Below, one piece after another: positions 57,126-64,000 of a stretch of 64,000 bases of DNA. The stretch comes from Apus apus. Its lineage: Eukaryota; Chordata; Aves; Apodiformes; Apodidae. A model generated the notes under the pieces. The model saw nothing but the letters and a program-made list of their open reading frames with translations, did not search any database and had not been told where the DNA came from. The stretch covers positions 13,768,780 through 13,832,779 of the forward strand of contig NC_067291.1 in assembly GCF_020740795.1 (NCBI RefSeq). The letters run 5' to 3'. Position 1 is the stretch's first letter. Each line of letters opens with the position of its first letter. Both the position numbers and the translations under genes were made by a program.

Positions 57126-60070
57126 ACACGTGCCAGAAGAGAGGCTCAGCCCAGCTGAGACATGAGGGGTGGACAGGGCCAGCTGAGATGCCCTGTTGCA
57201 ACCTGGCAGCTTCAGCAACAGTGTCCCCAGGGGGCTGAGATGTGCTGCTTCAGCTGTTCAGTTTTCCACATCTGGGACTGCTTTTGGGCATGGTGCCCTG
57301 AAGATGCCACCAACCTCTGGGCGATGCCAGATGGGATGGGGAGCAGCACAGGGGCCACCCCTGGGGAGGGAAGCTGATGCTGGTGTGCACCTCTGGCAGG
57401 GAGGGTTGTAGCAGCCCAGGGGACCCCATTGGCTCTGACAGCAAGCGCAGACTGAGCAGGGCACCCCACACATGCACCTTGGAAGGCTCAGGCCCTGCAG
57501 GAAGTGAACTGATGTCTCATGCCTCCCTCTTGGCTGCACGTGGACTTGCTGCAGCCAGATTTCCCCAGTGCCCAGCTCCCCAGGGCCTCCATCATCTTCA
57601 TTGTCTCCTGGATCCACCCCCAAAGCTTTTTTGGGAAAGGGTCCTTCTCAAAGGTCAAGAGTCACCACACAGCACCCATCAGTGGGACCAGTCCAGCCCT
57701 GGGACACCCCACAGTGGCTCTCCTGGGCATCAGCCTCCCTGATAGGAACCACAGCCAAGGGCTTCACCCACTGCATGGGGCTTCAGCAGTGGATTCATGT
57801 CATTGAGGTTTCCTGGATGCTCTTCAGGAGCATCCTGGCTGCCTCCTGGCAGCCTGCTCTGCAGTGCTTCATTGCTGAGAGACTCTGTCTGCCTCATGGC
57901 TCCTTTCCTCCGAGGTGGGAATTCTGCGGATGCTTCTGCTGCGCATCATGCGGGAAGGGATGGGGATTCTGCAGGAGCTCTGCTCAGAAGTGCTGCTGCT
58001 TTCTGGCAAGCTCTGGCCTCCTTCCCTACACCAGGGTGTATGGCACTGGGACAGGGAGGTGCTAGATGGTTTCTGCAGGTGAAACCACTGATTGAGGACC
58101 TTTTAGGTCTGGTGAGAGGGTCAGAAGCCACAGCTGCTCCATATTCATCTTGATGAGGGCTTGGTAATGAGGTGTTTGCTCTGAGGGGCTGGGAGCAGGT
58201 ACTAAGCATGTCCTGGGAGTGCTGGAACTGGTATAAAAAGCTCTGGGGGTGGTAACAGCTGGGTTGGAAGGAGTTTTGAGCTGTATTTGTGTGCTTTGCT
58301 CAGGTTGGTCAAGCTATGAAGCTTTTCCTTTCTTTTCTCTTGGTGCTTTTTTATTTTTTTTCTTCCTTTCCTTTAGGGAGGGTGTGCTCTGGGTTGTGGA
58401 GGAGCTGACCTGCTGTCTGGCTGGTGTGGATGTTTCCTTGCTGGGTGCTGGTCTCCAGCCTGCCCCATCCCTGCCAGCCAGCCCTTTGCAGGCTTCCTTG
58501 AAAGCTGTTTGCTGCTGAGGGGGATCTTCCAGCACCTTCAACCTCAGCAGACGGCTGGGAGAGGGGCTGGTGCACTGGTGAGGGATGGAGCTGCTGCACA
58601 GGGTGATTTAGGAAAGCTGACATGCAGCAGTGGCAGTGCTATAAACCATGTTTATGCTGATACAATTAGTGGACCCATTGCTGGGCTGGAGCCCTGCAGC
58701 TGGGCTGAGCACGGGAAGGGACAAGCCCTGCTGCCAGGGAGCTGCAGGCAGTAGAGCACCAGTGGTTTGTACATGGGGGGAGCTGTGGGAAGACAATGTG
58801 ATGGGCTTTATTTGCAGCCTTTGCTGGTATCTGTGGGCATGGCCTCTGTGTGGCCCCAAATCCAAGTGCCTGCTGGGCAGGGCTGTGGGCATGGACCCCA
58901 CTGCAGCCTAGTGCCACCATGCCTGGGGACACATGGAGTGGCCAGGCTTTGAGGATGGCACCATGGAGAGTTTGGGATTGGTGCTGTGGTGTGAGTGCCT
59001 GCAGAGTGTGCTGTGGCTTCAGGGATGCTGCAAGGACCTGCAGCCAAGTGCTAAGGACAGGGAGGTTTTATGGGTTTTCCATGAAAACTTGCCACAGGTG
59101 CCATAGAGGAGGGATGCTGGGGAGCCAGAGCTGTGCTCTGCTGCCTGCATAGGTCCAGGGATTTGAGTAGCTTGGTTTGCCCCCAGGTGGGCTGGAGGCA
59201 CTGAAGGAAGCCCGGGGGTGCCAGACCTCAAATGGGGCAGCAATGCTGGAAAGGGGAGTGTAGAAATGCCAGAGCTGGTGAGCAGATCTGGGAGTTAATG
59301 CCACATGAGCTGCCCTTGTCCCTGGCCACAGCTCCTGTGGGGCTGGTGGTGGCCCAGCATGGCTCCTCTGGTGGGAAGGATGAGGCTGGGGTGCAGAGAG
59401 CATTGTGTACCTCTCTTGGTTGGCATGGAGGATGAAAGGGATAAGGGGGGGGCTTGGCAGCTCTTTGGGTAGGGAGGTGATTGCAGGCAGAGCTGAGGAG
59501 CCCCAGAAATGCTTCGTGCTGTCTCCAACAAAGTGACTGAAGGAGGGGGAAGGATATGGGTGGGGAGCAGATTTAGAAAGTGATTTCACTGATGGTTAAA
59601 TTTCCTCTGCACTAAAAGAGTTTGGGAGAAGAAGTGCAAGTCTGCCATGGAAAAATCCCATATCCAGCTGTGGCTAGACAGTGAGGGGAAGGATCTTGCA
59701 AAGTCACACTAGGAAAACACAGGACAGGGCATGGCAAATCCCACCTTGTGCACATGCCTGGAAGAAAAATCTCTTTCCCCTGTCTAATCCATTACCACAT
59801 GCTTATTCCTTTAACAAATAACTGAGTCAGCGGGAGAAAACCAAATTCAATTTATATCTCAATTGAAGCAAATATGAAAAGGCTGCCAAATCTGACAATA
59901 AAACTGCAGTGATCTTAAATGTTTCCCTCCTATATATTGAGAGAGGGGGGAGCAGAGGAGCTTTCTGTTTGTAGGTGGGGATGTCCTCAGGTGGTGAGCA
60001 AACCTTTTTGCCCTGGGGGGCACCAGCCAAATGTGTTGGCACAGATGTGGTTTGGAGCTACCCTGGGGAC

Positions 60071-60080
60071 GGGGGGGGGG
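60071..60080. repeat. G10 homopolymer
   Basis: Uninterrupted run of 10 G in intergenic DNA. Confidence 0.9.
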
Positions 60081-62359
60081 CTGGCACTCCTCTCACCTTT
60101 GTGAAGTTATCTGAATAATGTCTTGTGGTAAAAGCTGGAGGCTTCCTGCACCAGGCTGCTCCCTGCTTTGCAAGTGCTATAGCTGGCTTCAGCAGCCTGC
60201 AGTCGCAAGGATTTTTCTTCAAGGTTTGTCAAGTTTGCCAGACTTCCGATGAAAGAGGAGCTGTAGAGTGAAGCTCCCTGTGCTGGGGGTTTCTCTTTCC
60301 TGGCCAGTGGCAGATGTCACGTTGCAGGCTCCATTTCTGCCTTGCCCAGTGTGTGATAAATGGGTGCAACCAACTAGAAAGTTCCTTTCCCCTCATGCTG
60401 TGGTAGGGCATCATTTCTCCTCCAGCCAGTACTGCTTCAAGTGACTGGGATTTCCCTCAGAGTGAGGCAAACCTCTCTGCAAGTCCCCTTATTCCCAATG
60501 AGCTGCCCTGTGACCACTCCAAGCCCCAGTGATGGGGCATTCAGCTCGACAAACCCTGGCTTTTCTGGGGTTCTGGTTTAGCTCCCTGCTGTGCCCAGCT
60601 GGGCTGCAGGTGTGCAGTGCCAGCAAAGGTGTCCTGTTCTGCAGTGGCACTGAGGACGTTTGTCAGTGCAATGACACTGAAAGGATGTCCAGAAAGCCAG
60701 CAGTAGAGATTGGGTTCTCCCTGCTAGACCCAGGCAGTGTCCACATGCTGAGCCAGGCCTATCTGGACTCAGGTGGTGCTGGGCTTCCAGCAGTGGCAGC
60801 GGGAACAGATGGGCAAGAGAGATTAAACAAAGAGTCAAAATAGGCAGTTTGATGAACTATTTTCCTAGAAGAAGGCATTTAGCAAGCTCAGCTGAGCTAT
60901 AAATATCCCATAATGTTCCTCTAACATGTCAGCAGAGCTGGGGAATGGGAAGGGAAGGGGGGTGGGTTTGATTTTCTTCATGTAAACAAATGCAGAGAAA
61001 ATAGTGGTAGGAGGAACAAAAGGTACTAATAAATTCAAGTCAAACACCCTGGTTTGCTTAAAAATGCAGCATTTCTTGGGGAGAATGTGACCACATCCAG
61101 GCATTTCATTGCCCTTTCCAAACTTGAGACTTTTTGTTCCCAAATGTTGGGGGTTCGTGGTTGATCATCTTTGTTTTTTAAAAGCTTAAAAAACAAGTAA
61201 CACCAGAATGAAGCAAAGCATTCAATGTTGAACTGGAATGAGATTTTTTGGTTTTCTATATTCAGTCTGAAAAGTTCCCACTTTGTGGAGCTTTGTGCAG
61301 GAAAACGGGCTGGATTTGTCCATGGGGACAGGCAGAGATGGGATGATGACTGGTCTACAGGGGGACCAAGTGGGGACACAGGTGCTCAGAACAAGGTTTT
61401 CTTTAGACCTGTACTTTGCTCAGGAAAAGCTGAAGTGTTCCCCACACTAATTTGCCTTTTACCCACTCAAGCTGCAGAACAGCAAAAAGGGAGGGGAGAA
61501 AGAAACACTGTTCCTGGGTTACATTAGGAACAGTTTGATCTCATTAAAATCTGCTTTCACCTGCTACTAATTTTCCTCTGGTTATGAAGGCCTGGAATGG
61601 TTGGTTGGTTTGTTTGTTTGTCTGAATGAAGAGGGGAAAAAGAGCTGTTAGACATCGTTCACCGTGAGGAAATGACAGCAGGCGCTGGCAGGGGTACTCC
61701 GGGTAATGAGCCAGCAGTGGGAATGGGGAGAAAATTGCAGTGACAAAATCTTTCCTGGGCTTTCACAGCAGCCTGAGAAGGCTGGGAGAGATGGGGAGGT
61801 GGGAGCTGCCCTGCCTGTTTTGCTGGTGCAGGCAGTGGTGTGAGCAGAGGCTGCTCCCTAGAGCAGGAGCTGATGGGGGCTGAGACTTGGAGGCAGCAGC
61901 CCCATGGGGTGACTGCAGCTCTGTGGCTGCTTTGCACGGGAGGTGATGTGCTGCTGCAGGGTCTGGAATAGGACCTGCTCGGTCCTGCTGTCCTGCCTCG
62001 CCCTGGCTCTCCTTAGCAGGCATTAGTGGCTCAGAGCTGGGGGTGTCCCTCTGTCCTGGGGAGGGGATGTTTGTGGGGCTAAAACGCTGCTCCCATCCCT
62101 GCAGCTGGCAAAGGCTCCTGCCAGCAACGCGACCCGGGCAAGAGGGGCCCCTCGTGAGGTGTTTGGGCTGTTGCTTTGGGGAGCTGTGCCGAGGAAATGG
62201 GAAGCAGCAGATGCGTGGGGAAATGACCTCAAACTCTGGGTCTGAGGGGTGGGAACATGTGAGGCCAAGTCTCTGTTCTCCCCACAGATTTGTGCATCCC
62301 TCTGCCTCTCCTGCCGGGCCTGCCTGTCTCTGGCGGGGCCAGGGAGCACAGCACACAAG

Positions 62360-62475
62360 AGCTGTCTCTCGTTATTGTGACAAGTAATTAGGGTTGCAAG
62401 ATGCTAAAAAACTACTTTATAGGGCAAAGGCAGCCTATAAACCTCCTGGAGCAATCAGGCTTTTTAAACAACTCC
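62360..62475. promoter_or_regulatory. Candidate conserved non-coding element
   Basis: Contains CTCTCGTTATTGTGACAAG, AAGTAATTAGGG, CTAAAAAACTACTTTATAGG and GAGCAATCAGGC, including SOX-like ATTGTGACAAG. No ORF of note. Confidence 0.28.
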
Positions 62476-62799
62476 AGATTGTGCATGAAAGAGGCTGCTC
62501 TGGCTCTCACAGTGCACCTCACCCTTCTCAGCCTGACCAAAGCAAGAGCTGGGACCTGGAGAGACTTTTTCCTGTGTTGCCTTAAGATCCTGCCAGCTGG
62601 TGAGATCCCCCCAAAAGAGGAAACTCAAATGCAGCAGCCACCAGGGATGGGTTCTCTGATGGGAGCCTCTGCTTCCCCTGATACCCCTTTGATGCCATCC
62701 TTTCCCTAGAAGCTCCCCAGAACTTCCCCTTGGAGCAAATGGAGCACGGCCATGGCAAGCACCCACTTGTCCCTGCAGCTCACATTGCCCAGCAGTGAT

Positions 62800-63020
62800 C
62801 AGGAATGGGATGAATGTTAATAAATCCACCGTGCTGGTGCTGCTTTAGTGTCCCTCTAATTGGAGCCATAAAGTTAAACTCAGCCACTTAGGGTTCTGCT
62901 GGGAGCCAGAGCTTCCATTTGCAGGTTCCCCTGCGCCGCTAAAGGGCACCATGCTGGCTAATAGGTGTTAAATTGGAGCATCACATTTTAATAAGCCTCT
63001 TAATAGCATCATGTGGATCC
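62800..63020. promoter_or_regulatory. Candidate conserved enhancer with homeodomain and T-box-like sites
   Basis: Contains GAATGTTAATAAATCC, CTCTAATTGGAGCC, CATAAAGTTAAACTC, GGCTAATAGGTGTTAAATTGG (T-box-like AGGTGTTA) and TTTTAATAAGCCTCTTAATAGC. The block is 200 bases long and clearly AT-richer than its flanks. Confidence 0.33.
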
Positions 63021-64000
63021 TTGGCAGCTTTGGGCTGGTGCTTGTGTTAGGATACCCATGTGCAGGGAAGGCAGGGCTGGAAACTGGAGGTTTGGGGAGG
63101 TGGAGGGGATGTGGGAAGCACAGGGGGACCTGGGTCGTGCTCTGCTGTGTGGATCCAGGTCACTGCAGAAAACCAGAAAGGTGGCCTGGTGTGAAAGCTG
63201 GGACACAGGCACTGGGGCAGGTCAGGAGATTGCACTGTGGCTGGTGGCATCACATGGTGTGGTGTGTCTGGTCCTACAGCCCCTGTTTCTGGGGTGAGTG
63301 GGTAGCAATCTGGGTAGCAGACTGGGTGAACTAGACAAAGCAATGGCTCTCCCCTATGTCATTTGTTTGTCCCTTTGGCTAATGGCAAAGCCACCAGCTG
63401 TTTCTCCTTCATCAGGACAATCCCCTTCAGAACAGTTTTGCTGAGGTGCCACCTCCAGGGTGATGCTTCCCACTAACCCTCATCCTGCTGGTGTCAAAAC
63501 TGCTTTTCAGTTCCAAAAAACTGAAGCTCCTCCTTCCCCCCCAACCCTAAGTCAAAGGGGTTTCTCTCCTCCTGCATTGTGGCTGCCCACCTAGAAGTTA
63601 CAATCTTGATTCAGTCATAAACTGTCCTGCAAAATACAGGCAGCAAAGCTATCCAGGCTGCTTTCACTTAGGTAATGCTTAGAGAAAGGACTAAGCTCCC
63701 AAGAAACAAGCACACTATTTTTATCTAATCCCTCTGCTTTAATAACTGAGAGTTGGAGGGCTTTCATTATTTGTAATTCAGATGAGGGTGTTTTGAAAAG
63801 TCCCTGGTGGGTTTTGTCTTCTGCCTCCAGCTCTGCTCGAGCCTGGGTCTCCTCCCATTAGGTGGGACCTTGAGGGAGCCATTTGATGAGCCAATGACCA
63901 CATCCTAGCAGCTCCATGCTGGCCGAGAGCTTGATCTATGTCCCCACACTTGATCTTCCAGCAGGCCAAGGTTTAACTAAGAAACACCCACCAACAGAAA

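Larger units (their letters stand above)
42400..64000. other. Gene-free stretch downstream of MRPL46, probably towards NTRK3
   Basis: No protein family is recognisable in 21.6 kb. There is no NTRK3 signal-peptide or other receptor exon, although that gene follows MRPL46 in the conserved vertebrate order. ORFs are all under 200 codons with no splice or family support. The DNA alternates between GC-moderate filler and short AT-rich, homeodomain-site-rich blocks, which are listed separately. I saw no LINE, SINE or LTR signature. Confidence 0.5.

Noticed and set aside
42400-64000. NTRK3 coding exons
   Set aside because: Expected by gene order, but no tyrosine-kinase receptor signal peptide or leucine-rich domain exon was seen in any frame.

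Overview
This is vertebrate nuclear DNA, most likely from a bird. The genes are split by GT-AG introns, have CpG-island promoters, and read as animal nuclear genes. Introns are short (DET1 coding region in about 10 kb, MRPS11 in 3.4 kb, MRPL46 in 2.1 kb). I recognised no transposable elements, and G-rich minisatellites sit near a promoter. Together these favour a compact avian genome over a mammalian one. The species cannot be fixed from this window.

Three genes can be supported. DET1 (+, coding exons between 14883 and 24886) encodes the substrate-receptor partner of the CUL4-DDB1-COP1 ubiquitin ligase. MRPS11 (-, 39964 to 36547, six coding exons) and MRPL46 (+, 40058 to 42196, four coding exons) encode proteins of the small and large mitochondrial ribosomal subunits. 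All exon joins keep frame and each protein closes with its family's known C-terminus. The order DET1 > < MRPS11 / MRPL46 > is the conserved vertebrate block known from human 15q25-26, seen in mirror orientation. AEN and the mir-7-2 locus would be expected to the left and NTRK3 to the right. None of these three was found inside the window.

Layout. 1-9.3 kb is non-coding and holds a few possible conserved elements. 9.3-10.2 kb is a GC-rich segment with a CRE palindrome, a strong minus-strand splice donor, short GGATG repeats and a minisatellite of about 36 bp. 12.4-12.75 kb is a homeodomain/POU-site-rich candidate enhancer. 13.78-14.05 kb is an indel-free 24-copy, 11-bp G-rich minisatellite. 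It abuts a CTCF motif, the DET1 CpG-island promoter (tandem ETS sites, YY1 site) and a possible short upstream ORF. 14.9-27.5 kb is DET1 with a long 3' UTR. 27.5-36.3 kb is the gap between the two convergent 3' ends and has an RFX X-box element near 30.5 kb. 36.3-42.4 kb is the divergent MRPS11/MRPL46 pair, whose start codons are only 93 bp apart across a promoter built on a 28-bp duplication with three GC boxes. 42.4-64 kb is a gene-free stretch, probably the regulatory desert before NTRK3, with several AT-rich, homeobox-site-rich blocks and a second good CTCF motif.

MRPS11 and MRPL46 act in the same organelle ribosome and share a promoter, which suggests co-regulation. DET1 is functionally separate. 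I did not find a new multi-gene system. The points most worth checking are the promoter repeat architecture, the candidate 5' uORF of DET1, and the candidate conserved elements.
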